This document shows, piece by piece, positions 36,157 to 45,215 of a stretch of 64,000 nt of DNA. Below the pieces are notes generated by a model. That model was not told the DNA's origin and made no database searches. It saw nothing but the letters and a program-made list of their open reading frames with translations. The position numbers were made by a program, and so were the translations under genes. Each line of letters begins with the position of its first letter. Position 1 is the first letter of the stretch. Location of the stretch: NCBI GenBank assembly GCA_029256185.1, contig JAQSYI010000011.1:1-64000 (forward strand), read 5' to 3'. The DNA is from Paenibacillaceae bacterium (GTDB lineage Bacteria; Bacillota; Bacilli; Paenibacillales; NBRC-103111).

Positions 36157-39100
36157 ATGATGACCCAAAATGGATTGCCTCCCAAGCAGGGGCTGTACGA
36201 CCCGCAGTACGAGCATGACGCCTGCGGCATCGGTTTTGTCGCCGACATTAAAGGCCGCAAATCCCACGAGATTGTCCGCCAAGCGCTTCAGGTGCTATGC
36301 AATTTAGACCACCGGGGCGGCCAAGGCTGTGAAGTAAATACTGGAGACGGCGCCGGAATCCTAATGCAGATTCCCGACAGCTTCTTCCGCAAGGCTGCTC
36401 CCCAACATGGCTTCGAGCTTCCGCCTGCAGGCTTGTACGGCGTAGGGATGGTATTCTTGCCGCAGGACCCTGCCGCCCGCACAGCTTGTGAGCAAATGGT
36501 GGAGCAGATGGTCAGAGAAGAAGGCCAGACGGTGCTTGGCTGGCGCACTCTGCCGGTAGACAATTCCTCCCTGGGGAATTTTGCCGTTACGGCAGAACCT
36601 TTTGTCCGTCAGCTCTTCATAGGAGCGAATCCGGCCTTAAAGGATAACTTGAGCTTTGAACGCAAGCTCTATGTCATACGCAAACGCTCCGAGAATCTGG
36701 GGGCAACCTCGGATTTCGGCAAGCCCTTTTACTATTCCAGCTTATCCAGCAGGACGATTGTATATAAGGGGATGCTTACACCGGACCAGGTGGATGCGTA
36801 TTATCTGGAGCTTCAGGACCCCGAGCTGACCAGCGCTCTCGCTTTAGTGCACTCCCGCTTTAGTACAAACACCTTCCCCAGTTGGGAACGGGCTCACCCG
36901 TACCGCTATATGATTCATAACGGGGAGATTAACACCCTCCGCGGCAATGTGAACTGGATGCATGCCCGCCAGGCCATGTGTGAATCCGAGCTGTTCGGCG
37001 ATGACCTGCAGAAGATCCTGCCGATTATCGACAACGAAGGCTCTGATTCCCAGATGTTCGACAACTGTCTGGAGTTTATGATGCTGGCCGGGCGTTCCCT
37101 GCCTCACGCCGCCATGATGATGATCCCCGAGCCCTGGTCCAAGGATGAGAGCATGAGTCCGGAGAAGCGGGCCTTCTACGAATACCACAGCTGTCTGATG
37201 GAGCCATGGGACGGCCCTGCCGCCATCGCTTTCACTGACGGCTCGATTATCGGCGCAGTGTTGGACCGCAACGGTCTCCGTCCATCCCGTTACTATGTCA
37301 CCACTGATGATATGATTGTGCTGGCATCCGAAGTGGGCGTGATGAACCTGGCTCCCGACAAGATTGTGAAGAAGGACCGCTTGCGTCCCGGCAGAATGCT
37401 GCTGGTGGACACGGTGGAAGGCCGGATCATCTCCGACGACGAAATCAAGAACCGGATCATTAACGAGCACCCGTACCAGGAATGGCTGGACCGGAATCTG
37501 GTCAACTTAAGCGACATTCCTGCCGCTCCCGAGCTTCCGGCTTCCGACGGCAAGACTCTGATTCAGCGGCAGCAGGCGTTTGCGTACACGTACGAAGGCA
37601 TCCGCAAGTTTCTGGAGCCTATGGCCAAGACGGGGGTCGATCCTATCGGCTCCATGGGCAATGACGCTCCGCTGGCCGTATTGTCCGACAAGCCGCAGCT
37701 GCTGTACAGCTACTTCAAGCAGTTGTTCGCCCAAGTGACCAATCCGCCGATTGACTCCAACTTTGAGGAGATTATCACCTCCCAGGAAACGACGATCGGT
37801 CCTGAAGGCAACCTGATCAAGCCGACGCCCGAAAGCTGTCGTCAGATCCGCATTCCCAGCCCGATTATCGGCAATGAAGATTTGGCCAAATTCCGTCATA
37901 TAAATAGAGAAGGCTTCAGCTCGGTGGATCTGCCGATCCTTTACCCTGCGGCTGGAGATGAGGATGCTCTTGAGAAAGCGATGGAACGTTTGTATGAAGC
38001 AGCCGATTCGGCCATTGCCAATGGCTCCAATCTGCTGATTCTGACCGACCGCGGAATCGACTCCGGTCTGGCTCCGATTCCTGCCCTGTTGGCTGTGTCA
38101 GGGCTTCATCACCATCTGATCCGCGTGGGTACCCGGACCAAGGTCAGCCTGCTGCTTGAATCGGGCGAACCCCGCGAGGTTCATCACTTTGCCCTGCTGC
38201 TGGGCTACGGAATCAGTGCTATCAACCCTTATCTGGCGCTGGAAACGCTGCAGGATCTGATCGCTGCCGGAATGATCGCGGACATCACTTATGAGAAAGC
38301 CGCTTACAATTATCTGAAGGCCTGCGTGAAGGGCGTAACCAAGGTGCTGGCCAAGATGGGCATCTCCACGGTGCAGAGCTACCGCGGCGCCCAAATCTTT
38401 GAGGCTGTAGGCATCAGCAAGGCCGTTATCGACAAGTATTTCACCTGGACCGCTTCCCGGATCGGCGGTATCGATCTGAATACCATCTCCAAGGAAGTGG
38501 AGCTGCGCCACCAGAAGGCCTACTCCAAGCAGGAGTCCGGCAGACGGGTGCTGGAGAGCGGCGGACAGCTGCAATGGCGCGCGGAAGGCGAAGAGCATAT
38601 GTATAATCCGGAGACCATCTACATGCTGCAGACCGCCTGCCGCACAGGGGACTACGGGCTGTACAAGAAATACTCCAATCTGCTGAATAAAGATGAGGAA
38701 GTCAAATATACCCTCCGCAATCTGCTGGAATTCAAGAAGGACCGGCGTTCCATTCCTCTTGATGAAGTAGAACCGCTGGAGGCTATCTTCAAGCGCTTCA
38801 AGACCGGGGCCATGTCATTCGGCTCCATCTCCAAGGAAGCCCATGAAGCCATGGCCATCGCCATGAACCGCATTGGCGGACGGAGCAACACCGGCGAGGG
38901 CGGAGAGCATCCCGAGCGCTTCACGCCGGATGCCAACGGCGATTCCCGCCGCAGCTCCATCAAGCAGGTGGCATCCGGGCGCTTCGGCGTAACCAGCCAC
39001 TACCTGGTCAACTCGGATGAAATCCAGATCAAGATGGCGCAAGGCGCCAAGCCCGGCGAGGGCGGACAGCTGCCCGGCCGCAAGGTGTATCCCTGGGTTG

Positions 39101-40752
39101 CCGAGGTGCGGGGCGTAACCGCAGGCGTAGGCCTGATCTCGCCGCCGCCTCACCATGACATCTATTCCATCGAGGATCTGGCAGAACTGATCCATGACCT
39201 GAAGAACGCCAATCCGCGGGCGCGGATCAGCGTGAAGCTGGTATCCGAAGTAGGCGTGGGCACCATCGCCGCAGGGGTTGCCAAGGGCAAGGCCGATCTG
39301 GTCCTGATCAGCGGTTATGACGGAGGCACCGGCGCATCGCCGCAGACTTCCATTCACAATGCGGGTCTGCCGTGGGAATTGGGTCTGGCCGAAACGCATC
39401 AAACGCTGATTCTGAATAATCTGCGCAGCCGGATTACGGTGGAAACCGACGGCAAGCTGATGACCGGCCGCGATGTGGTCGTGGCAGCACTGTTGGGCGC
39501 AGAGGAATACGGCTTCGCCACAACACCTCTGATTGCCTTGGGCTGTGTGATGATGCGCGTCTGCCATATGGACACCTGTCCGGTGGGGATCGCCACCCAG
39601 AATCCCGAGCTCCGTGCCAAATTTGCCGGAGATCCGCAATATGTGGTTAATTTCATGACGTTTATTGCCCAGGAGGCCCGCGAACTGATGGCGGAGCTTG
39701 GCTTCCGCAGCATGGAAGAGATGGTCGGCCGCACCGATGCCCTGGAAACCGTTCATGCCGTTAATCATTGGAAGGCTAAAGGATTGGATCTGAGCCCGCT
39801 GCTTCACCGTCCGGAGGTCCCCTCCGATTATGGCACCTACTGCCAGATGGAGCAGGATCACGGTCTGGAGAAATCCCTGGATATGAAGGAATTGCTCAGC
39901 GTCTGCAAGCCGGCCTTGGATCATCAGGAGCATGTGCATGCGATTATGCCGATCAAGAACGTGAACCGGGTAGTCGGGACCATTCTTGGCAGCGAAGTCA
40001 CCCGCCGTTACGGCTTGGAGGGCCTGCCCAGCGATACCATCCGGCTGCACTTCAACGGCTCCGCCGGCCAGAGCTTCGGTGCGTTCGTGCCGAAGGGGAT
40101 TACCTTGTCTCTGGAAGGCGATGCCAACGACTATGTAGGCAAGGGTCTTTCCGGCGGCAAAATCGTCATCTTCCCGCCTGAGCGCTCCTCTTTTGTACCG
40201 GAAGAGAATGTGATCATCGGCAATACGGCCTTCTACGGCGCTACCGAAGGGGATGCGTATATCCGCGGAGTGGCAGGGGAACGGTTTGCTGTCCGCAACT
40301 CCGGCGTGCGCGTCGTTGTCGAAGGCGTCGGGGATCACGGCTGTGAATATATGACCGGAGGACGGGTTGTGGTGCTCGGCAAGACAGGCCGCAACTTTGC
40401 CGCAGGGATGTCAGGCGGTATCGCCTTCGTCTACGACGCCGACGGTTCTTTCCAGAGCAGAATCAACAAGGAAATGGTTCATGTGGAAGGCCTGACTGAA
40501 TCCTATGAAATCAACGAAGTCAAAACCATGATCCGCAATCATGTTAAATTTACCAGCAGTACGGTAGGCCAACGGATTCTGGAGAACTGGGAAGAGAATG
40601 TGTTCAGCTTCGTGAAGGTGATTCCGAAGGACTTCAAGCGGATGTTCGATTCGATTGAGAAAGCCAAGCAAACCGGCCTTACCCAGGATGAGGCTGTTAT
40701 GGCGGCATTCAAGGAAAATATGAGCGACGCCGCGCGTGTAGCTGGAAACTGA
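36157..40752 (+). CDS. gltB: Glutamate synthase (NADPH) large subunit
   Basis: This large subunit (1531 residues, called gltA in Bacillus) hydrolyses glutamine and transfers the ammonia to 2-oxoglutarate, giving glutamate. A short propeptide precedes the catalytic Cys23 ([16 protein letters not shown]). The class II amidotransferase domain runs to about residue 430. A central linker follows, then the FMN-binding synthase domain ([45 protein letters not shown]) and the 3Fe-4S cysteine region [13 protein letters not shown]. The C-terminal beta-helix has [20 protein letters not shown] and [20 protein letters not shown]. The start ATG 36157 has GGAAAGG at 36143-36149. The small subunit follows after 11 bases. 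It is the main ammonium assimilation route with glutamine synthetase. Confidence 0.97.
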   Translation: MMTQNGLPPKQGLYDPQYEHDACGIGFVADIKGRKSHEIVRQALQVLCNLDHRGGQGCEVNTGDGAGILMQIPDSFFRKAAPQHGFELPPAGLYGVGMVFLPQDPAARTACEQMVEQMVREEGQTVLGWRTLPVDNSSLGNFAVTAEPFVRQLFIGANPALKDNLSFERKLYVIRKRSENLGATSDFGKPFYYSSLSSRTIVYKGMLTPDQVDAYYLELQDPELTSALALVHSRFSTNTFPSWERAHPYRYMIHNGEINTLRGNVNWMHARQAMCESELFGDDLQKILPIIDNEGSDSQMFDNCLEFMMLAGRSLPHAAMMMIPEPWSKDESMSPEKRAFYEYHSCLMEPWDGPAAIAFTDGSIIGAVLDRNGLRPSRYYVTTDDMIVLASEVGVMNLAPDKIVKKDRLRPGRMLLVDTVEGRIISDDEIKNRIINEHPYQEWLDRNLVNLSDIPAAPELPASDGKTLIQRQQAFAYTYEGIRKFLEPMAKTGVDPIGSMGNDAPLAVLSDKPQLLYSYFKQLFAQVTNPPIDSNFEEIITSQETTIGPEGNLIKPTPESCRQIRIPSPIIGNEDLAKFRHINREGFSSVDLPILYPAAGDEDALEKAMERLYEAADSAIANGSNLLILTDRGIDSGLAPIPALLAVSGLHHHLIRVGTRTKVSLLLESGEPREVHHFALLLGYGISAINPYLALETLQDLIAAGMIADITYEKAAYNYLKACVKGVTKVLAKMGISTVQSYRGAQIFEAVGISKAVIDKYFTWTASRIGGIDLNTISKEVELRHQKAYSKQESGRRVLESGGQLQWRAEGEEHMYNPETIYMLQTACRTGDYGLYKKYSNLLNKDEEVKYTLRNLLEFKKDRRSIPLDEVEPLEAIFKRFKTGAMSFGSISKEAHEAMAIAMNRIGGRSNTGEGGEHPERFTPDANGDSRRSSIKQVASGRFGVTSHYLVNSDEIQIKMAQGAKPGEGGQLPGRKVYPWVAEVRGVTAGVGLISPPPHHDIYSIEDLAELIHDLKNANPRARISVKLVSEVGVGTIAAGVAKGKADLVLISGYDGGTGASPQTSIHNAGLPWELGLAETHQTLILNNLRSRITVETDGKLMTGRDVVVAALLGAEEYGFATTPLIALGCVMMRVCHMDTCPVGIATQNPELRAKFAGDPQYVVNFMTFIAQEARELMAELGFRSMEEMVGRTDALETVHAVNHWKAKGLDLSPLLHRPEVPSDYGTYCQMEQDHGLEKSLDMKELLSVCKPALDHQEHVHAIMPIKNVNRVVGTILGSEVTRRYGLEGLPSDTIRLHFNGSAGQSFGAFVPKGITLSLEGDANDYVGKGLSGGKIVIFPPERSSFVPEENVIIGNTAFYGATEGDAYIRGVAGERFAVRNSGVRVVVEGVGDHGCEYMTGGRVVVLGKTGRNFAAGMSGGIAFVYDADGSFQSRINKEMVHVEGLTESYEINEVKTMIRNHVKFTSSTVGQRILENWEENVFSFVKVIPKDFKRMFDSIEKAKQTGLTQDEAVMAAFKENMSDAARVAGN

Positions 40753-40763
40753 GGAGGATTAAG

Positions 40764-42248
40764 ATGGGAAAGCCAACCGGTTTTTTGGAGTTCAAGCGGG
40801 AAATTCCAGTAGATGAAGCGCCGCTCAGCAGAATTGGCCACTACAAGGAATTTCATGAGCATATGGAAGATGGAGCATTGCGGACTCAAGGGTCTCGCTG
40901 TATGGATTGCGGCATTCCTTATTGTCACACAGGCAAGCTCTTAAACGGCATGGCAGCCGGATGCCCGGTGCACAATCTTATTCCCGAGTGGAATGATCTT
41001 GTATACCGCGGCTTGTGGCGGGAAGCCTTGGACCGTCTGCACAAGACGAACAATTTCCCCGAATTCACCGGACGGGTGTGTCCGGCTCCTTGTGAGGGGT
41101 CCTGCACCGTCGGCCTGAACGGCAATTCGGTTACGATCAAGAACATCGAATGTTCCATTATTGATCATGGTTTTGAGGCAGGCTGGGTGAAGCCCCAGCT
41201 TCCCGAGAAACGTACCGGCAAGAAGGTGGCCGTAATCGGCTCAGGCCCCTCCGGTTTGGCTGCCGCGGCGCAGCTGAACAAGGCGGGACATACGGTAACG
41301 GTGTTCGAACGGGCGGACAGGGCCGGCGGGCTGCTGATGTACGGGATTCCCAACATGAAGCTGGATAAAGCCGTTGTTCAACGCCGCGTTGACCTGCTGG
41401 CGGAAGAAGGCGTGACCTTCGTCTTGGGAACGGAAGTGGGCAAGGACTACCCCGTCGACAAGCTGAAGGCTGAATTTGATGCTGTCGTGCTGTGCGGCGG
41501 CGCTACCAAGGGACGCGATCTTCCGGCGGAAGGGCGCGAGCTGAAGGGCATTCATCTGGCGATGGAATTCCTGCACAAGAATACCAAGAGTCTGCTGGAT
41601 TCCAATCTGGAGGACGGGGAGTATATCTCGGCGGCGGGCAAGGATGTGATCGTGATTGGCGGCGGCGACACCGGTACGGACTGCGTAGGAACTTCCTTGC
41701 GCCATGGCTGCAACTCCGTGTACCAGTTCGAGATCATGCCCAAGGCTCCCGATGAGCGGGCCGGCAATAATCCTTGGCCGGAATGGCCCAAGACGTATAA
41801 GATGGACTATGGCCAGGAGGAGGCCGCTGCCAAGTTCGGCGGCGATCCCCGCCAGTATCTGATCTCCACCAAGCGCTTTGTCGGCGACGACAACGGCAAC
41901 TTGAAGGAAGTCCATACGGTGTTGATCGATTGGAAAAAAGACAGCAACGGACGATTCGTTCCCGTTGAGGTTCCAGACAGTGAGAAGGTATTCCCGGCTC
42001 AGCTGGTGCTGCTGGCCCTGGGCTTCACCGGCCCCGAGGGCGGGCTGCTGGACCAGTTGGGCGTAGAGAAGGATGAACGCTCCAACGCCAAGGCCGTTTA
42101 CGGCCAGTTTGCCACCAATGTGGAAGGTGTGTTCGCCGCAGGCGACATGCGCCGCGGGCAATCCCTCGTGGTATGGGCCATCAACGAAGGCCGCGAGGCC
42201 GCCCGCGAGGTGGACCGCTATCTGATGGGAGCAACGGAGCTGCCGTAA
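40764..42248 (+). CDS. gltD: Glutamate synthase (NADPH) small subunit
   Basis: This small subunit (494 residues, gltB in Bacillus) passes electrons from NADPH through FAD and 4Fe-4S clusters to the large subunit. Cysteine-rich N-terminal motifs are [20 protein letters not shown] and [15 protein letters not shown]. The FAD site is [20 protein letters not shown], and the NADPH site is [20 protein letters not shown]. The C-terminal [20 protein letters not shown] is the usual FAD-proximal motif. GAGGAGG sits 6-8 bases before ATG 40764. It is cotranscribed with gltB, and a strong hairpin follows at 42282-42311. Confidence 0.97.
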   Translation: MGKPTGFLEFKREIPVDEAPLSRIGHYKEFHEHMEDGALRTQGSRCMDCGIPYCHTGKLLNGMAAGCPVHNLIPEWNDLVYRGLWREALDRLHKTNNFPEFTGRVCPAPCEGSCTVGLNGNSVTIKNIECSIIDHGFEAGWVKPQLPEKRTGKKVAVIGSGPSGLAAAAQLNKAGHTVTVFERADRAGGLLMYGIPNMKLDKAVVQRRVDLLAEEGVTFVLGTEVGKDYPVDKLKAEFDAVVLCGGATKGRDLPAEGRELKGIHLAMEFLHKNTKSLLDSNLEDGEYISAAGKDVIVIGGGDTGTDCVGTSLRHGCNSVYQFEIMPKAPDERAGNNPWPEWPKTYKMDYGQEEAAAKFGGDPRQYLISTKRFVGDDNGNLKEVHTVLIDWKKDSNGRFVPVEVPDSEKVFPAQLVLLALGFTGPEGGLLDQLGVEKDERSNAKAVYGQFATNVEGVFAAGDMRRGQSLVVWAINEGREAAREVDRYLMGATELP

Positions 42249-42281
42249 TGGACCGGGCTCATATATAGCAGTAAGGTAGAG

Positions 42282-42311
42282 CAAATAGCCAAGGGAAACC
42301 TTGGCTATTTG
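42282..42311 (+). terminator. Terminator-like hairpin after gltD
   Basis: A perfect 13-bp stem, CAAATAGCCAAGG with CCTTGGCTATTTG, around a GAAA loop. The T-run is weak (TTTG). Confidence 0.7.
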
Positions 42312-42403
42312 TTCGCAATGCCACAGTGAGCTGTGCGCTGTGTACAGACGGTACAGTGTACAGCAAAACCGTGAAACTTCTGAAAATAAAGGAGAAGATG
42401 ATC

Positions 42404-42709
42404 ATGTCTCAACACGACGAAAACAAATATCCGGCAAAAGGCTGGGGCTCGAAGCAGCAACCGATCATTGTAAGGGTACAGACGCAAAAACGGGCGGAGC
42501 AGGTGGCGCGGGTATGCGACCATTTCGGGTGGTATTACATTTTGGGCATAGAAGCGATAGAGGACATCACCGATTTGAAGAAAGCGATAAAAGCTAACCT
42601 GACCCAAGCGAATGTGTATGATCCCTGCTTATGCGGCAGCGGGAAGAAATACAAGTTTTGCTGTGCCGGCAAGCTGAACAATTTGGATATGAACGCCTAT
42701 CTGCAATAA
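42404..42709 (+). CDS. SEC-C motif protein (PBPRA1643-like family)
   Basis: This small protein (101 residues) has a C-terminal SEC-C zinc-binding motif: DPCLCGSGKKYKFCCAG, with C-x-C-x8-CC spacing as in the tail of SecA. The N-terminal part (KQQPIIVRVQTQKRAEQVAR) resembles proteins annotated as PBPRA1643-family SWIM/SEC-C metal-binding proteins; no enzyme activity is known. ATG 42398 is possible, but ATG 42404 has AAGGAG 9 bases upstream. The frame upstream to 42326 is not supported. It may bind zinc and a protein or nucleic acid partner. Confidence 0.8.
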   Translation: MSQHDENKYPAKGWGSKQQPIIVRVQTQKRAEQVARVCDHFGWYYILGIEAIEDITDLKKAIKANLTQANVYDPCLCGSGKKYKFCCAGKLNNLDMNAYLQ

Positions 42710-42794
42710 TTTTCTGTGGAGGGATAGAGGCCTTGATTCCCATTTTGTTGGATAAGTTCACAAAATTATATAAAGAGTAATCCCAAAGAGTCGT

Positions 42795-42965
42795 ATGAAG
42801 AAGTCAAGAGCAGCATCAAATCAGCGGTTGAAGCGAAGGGGCGTTTGTTGCAGTCAGTGCGGTCAGCCTGTTTGGGCGGTCGGATCGGCAATAACCGGTT
42901 GGAATGCCTGCTTCACCTGCATAACGGGAGAGGCTGACGATTCCAAGGATTACGAAATCGATTAA
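42795..42965 (+). CDS. Small CxxC-CxxC zinc-ribbon-like protein (56 residues)
   Basis: The frame begins MKKSRAASNQRLKRRGVC. It has two Cys pairs, CSQC and CFTC, about 18 residues apart in a basic N-terminal half, and an acidic tail ending DYEID. This spacing is that of a minimal zinc ribbon. The ribosome binding site (AAAGAG about 6 bases upstream) is weak. The ordered Cys pairs and the charge polarity favour a real gene over chance. It may be expressed with the SEC-C protein upstream, also a putative zinc protein. No homologue can be named. Confidence 0.5.
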   Translation: MKKSRAASNQRLKRRGVCCSQCGQPVWAVGSAITGWNACFTCITGEADDSKDYEID

Positions 42966-43011
42966 TCGCAGCTCCTTAATGGAGCAGGAGATAAAGGCGC
43001 ATGGGACGACA

Positions 43012-43206
43012 TAGCGGAAAAAATTTCCGTTATCAGCAGGTTTTTCGGTAATTACGAAAAGTTAACGGAAAAAATTTCCGTTAATTCCCTCAAACTCAGG
43101 TGATTATGCCTGTTTCGGGGAGTCTAGGAGAAGATAACGGAAAAAATTTCCGCTAAATGAGCGAGTAGGGAAGAATCTGACGAGATAACGGAAAAAATTT
43201 CCGTTA
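43012..43206. repeat. Cluster of four 21-bp palindromes
   Basis: The copies are at 43012-43032, 43063-43083, 43135-43155 and 43186-43206. Each has arms TAACGGAAA and TTTCCGTTA around a central AAA. One arm base differs in copy 1 (TAGCGG) and in copy 3 (CCGCTA). Start-to-start distances are 51, 72 and 51 bp, close to 5, 7 and 5 helical turns, so all sites face the same side of the DNA. A further dyad (TTTTCG...CGAAAA) lies in the first spacer. Confidence 0.8.
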
Positions 43207-43344
43207 CGAGCAAGCGGCAAGAAGGATGAACCCGTGCGAATGTTCATCAGAAAGCAGGAGAAATACTTTTTTGCATGGAAGAAATATGATGAACCGCCGA
43301 TATATATAGATAGAATCATATCCCAAACATGCTGGAGGCTGAAT

Positions 43345-44961
43345 ATGCGGAGAAGAAGCAAGCTGAAAGGTTATGCGCTGGTATTATTATGCGTCATGAT
43401 GGCCATTATGGCCGGCTGTCAGGCAGTCGGAAGTGTAGACTTGAACAAAGCATTGCTTAGCTCGATGGAGATTACCTCCATGGAAGGGAGCGGCGAGGTC
43501 GAAATTTCCTTCGAGCTTGACGATACTGCAGTGCTGACCGAAACCGAGAAGGAATCATTGGCACTCATCGAAGTGCTGAATCATACCAAGCTGCATATGG
43601 AGCAAATCAAGCAGGAGAGTCCGCAGGTGCTCTCCGTGAAGGGTAATCTGGAGGTAGGCCGCGGCAAGATACCGTTCCAGGCCAGTATAACTCCCGACTC
43701 CCTGGCCGTGTGGCCGGAAGGGGCGGATAAGCCATTTGTTCTGGATATAGCCGGTCTATCCGCAGGATTATCCGGGCTGGGCGGTGAGCTGCCTGTTGAA
43801 GCGGGCGCTACGGACCAGACTCAATTGCTGCTCTCCTTGCAGGAGCAGGTCAAGGACCCTGAATTTCTCAAACCGCTGTTTGCTTACTTAATCGGCAAGC
43901 TGCCTAACCCCGACAAGCTGTCCCTGGAATCGGGAAGCGAGACGATTAACGGACAATCCGTCTATCTTCACCACGTCAATGTAGAACTGAAGACAAAGGA
44001 TATTATTCCTCTTCTCCGTTCCTTTGTGCTGAATCTGATGAAGGACGACCAAGCTTTAAAATCGGTGATTGCCCAGTATTATGATGTTTTGTCACCTCTA
44101 TTCTCAGGCTTTGTGGGAGAAATCCTCGGAGAAGCCCTTGGTTTTACAGAAGGTGAAGCTCTCAACTCCGTATTGGAAGACAAGGAAGCCGGGCTGGAAA
44201 TTTTCCATACGGAATTCAAGCAAGTGCTGGCGATCCTGCTGGTAATGCTCAATGGGGTGGGGCAGGACAGTGAATCGGAACTCCAGAACGTACTCGGGAA
44301 GGATTCCGTGCTGAAAGTGGATCTGTATGCCGATTCCGGCATGAAGCTGCGCAAAAGTGTCCTGGATCTGACGCTTGCGCCTACGGACGGACTGGTTCCC
44401 GGGGTGCGCTCCATCCATATTAAATCATCATCCGAAAATTGGAATGTGAATGAACCTGTCACAGCGGACATTATTCCGTCCGAAGACGGATTCCCGCTGG
44501 AAGATGCCTCCGATCCGGAGCAGCTGCTCCAAGCGCTTCCCCCCCAATCCGTTCTCTATCAATGGCTGAAGGACGATCTGCATATCACCCGCAAGGAAGC
44601 CAGCTTCTTCATGATGACCGAGCCAGAAGACTTTGAATACGGCTATGGCTGGGCGGCCTATCTGGAGGGGGAAACGGCTATGGTGCCGGCCCGTTCGCTG
44701 GCGGATGACCTGGGGCTGGAGTTGCTGTGGAATGAGCAGGAGCAGGCCATTACGCTGACTGTTCCCGGCAAGAAGAACAGCATTGTACTGACCAAGGACA
44801 GCGGGACTGCCTATGCCAACGGCAAGGAGATTGCCTTGGACCAGCCGGTTGCTCTGAAGGAGGAGTACTTGTATGTCCCTCTGCGGAATGTTGCGGACGC
44901 CATAGGGGCTAAGGTGGTCTGGGATGAGGAGTACGGAAGCGTTGACGTGAGTCTTGATTAG
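43345..44961 (+). CDS. Surface lipoprotein with C-terminal copper-amine-oxidase-like (stalk) domain
   Basis: The 538-residue product has a lipoprotein signal (MAIMAGC, lipidated Cys25) and a central region of about 380 residues with no recognised family. The C-terminal stretch of about 110 residues resembles the copper amine oxidase N-terminal domain: MVPARSLADDLGLELLWNEQ, ITLTVPGKKNSIVLTKDSG and LYVPLRNVADAIGAKVVWDE. This domain is common in Paenibacillus surface proteins and has no oxidase activity by itself. The frame opens at 43234, but ATG 43345 has GGAGG upstream and precedes the signal peptide. The four palindromes upstream may regulate it. A terminator follows directly. Confidence 0.82.
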   Translation: MRRRSKLKGYALVLLCVMMAIMAGCQAVGSVDLNKALLSSMEITSMEGSGEVEISFELDDTAVLTETEKESLALIEVLNHTKLHMEQIKQESPQVLSVKGNLEVGRGKIPFQASITPDSLAVWPEGADKPFVLDIAGLSAGLSGLGGELPVEAGATDQTQLLLSLQEQVKDPEFLKPLFAYLIGKLPNPDKLSLESGSETINGQSVYLHHVNVELKTKDIIPLLRSFVLNLMKDDQALKSVIAQYYDVLSPLFSGFVGEILGEALGFTEGEALNSVLEDKEAGLEIFHTEFKQVLAILLVMLNGVGQDSESELQNVLGKDSVLKVDLYADSGMKLRKSVLDLTLAPTDGLVPGVRSIHIKSSSENWNVNEPVTADIIPSEDGFPLEDASDPEQLLQALPPQSVLYQWLKDDLHITRKEASFFMMTEPEDFEYGYGWAAYLEGETAMVPARSLADDLGLELLWNEQEQAITLTVPGKKNSIVLTKDSGTAYANGKEIALDQPVALKEEYLYVPLRNVADAIGAKVVWDEEYGSVDVSLD

Positions 44962-44975
44962 GATATAAAAAGAAG

Positions 44976-45017
44976 ACCGGCTATTGGGCTGTAAGAGCTC
45001 AATAGCCGGTTTTTTTT
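44976..45017 (+). terminator. Strong terminator after the stalk lipoprotein gene
   Basis: A perfect 11-bp stem: ACCGGCTATTG (44976-44986) with CAATAGCCGGT (45000-45010). Eight T residues follow (45010-45017) and are shared with copy 2 of the structured repeat element. Confidence 0.9.
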
Positions 45018-45107
45018 ACGTAAATGCAGGCAGTGCCGCATTTTCATTCGGGGGCTCCCCCAAAAGTACCCGGATTTTGCTTCGAAGCATCTCGTCACTT
45101 TTGGGGG
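45010..45107 (+). repeat. Structured intergenic element, copy 2
   Basis: It begins in the T8 run of the terminator and continues ACGTAAATGC. Hairpin 1 is AAATGC/GCATTT (45022-45027, 45038-45043) with an inner GGC/GCC pairing, a different sequence from copy 1 but the same pairing plan. Hairpin 2 is CCCCCAAAAGT (45057-45067) with ACTTTTGGGGG (45097-45107), and its loop holds the perfect palindrome TGCTTCGAAGCA. ATTGTTTTTTT follows, which could make hairpin 2 a terminator here. Confidence 0.8.
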
Positions 45108-45151
45108 ATTGTTTTTTTGTTCCTTTATGTATACCCGTCCGCTAATGTATG

Positions 45152-45182
45152 TTGACCGGGCAGCCATATGCAAGGCTATAAT
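45152..45182 (+). promoter_or_regulatory. Probable sigma-A promoter of the 45216 gene
   Basis: TTGACC (45152-45157) and TATAAT (45177-45182) are spaced by 19 bases. The promoter lies downstream of the structured element, so the element need not be in the transcript of this gene. Confidence 0.5.
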
Positions 45183-45215
45183 GGGCGAAGATTAGATCAT
45201 TACTTAGGTTAGGGG

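Larger units (their letters stand above)
42710..43344. other. Gap with one small gene and a palindrome cluster
   Basis: This 635-base stretch between the SEC-C gene and the surface lipoprotein gene contains the small CxxC gene (42795-42965), four near-identical palindromes (43012-43206) and about 140 bases of leader before the lipoprotein gene. Nothing else was recognised. Confidence 0.6.

Noticed and set aside
38815..40338. Long minus-strand open frame (507 codons)
   Set aside because: It is entirely opposite gltB, whose FMN and Fe-S motifs are unmistakable; the frame is a shadow.
43012..43206. CRISPR-like array
   Set aside because: The repeats are 21-bp palindromes, spacers are 30, 51 and 30 bases, there are only four copies and no cas genes.
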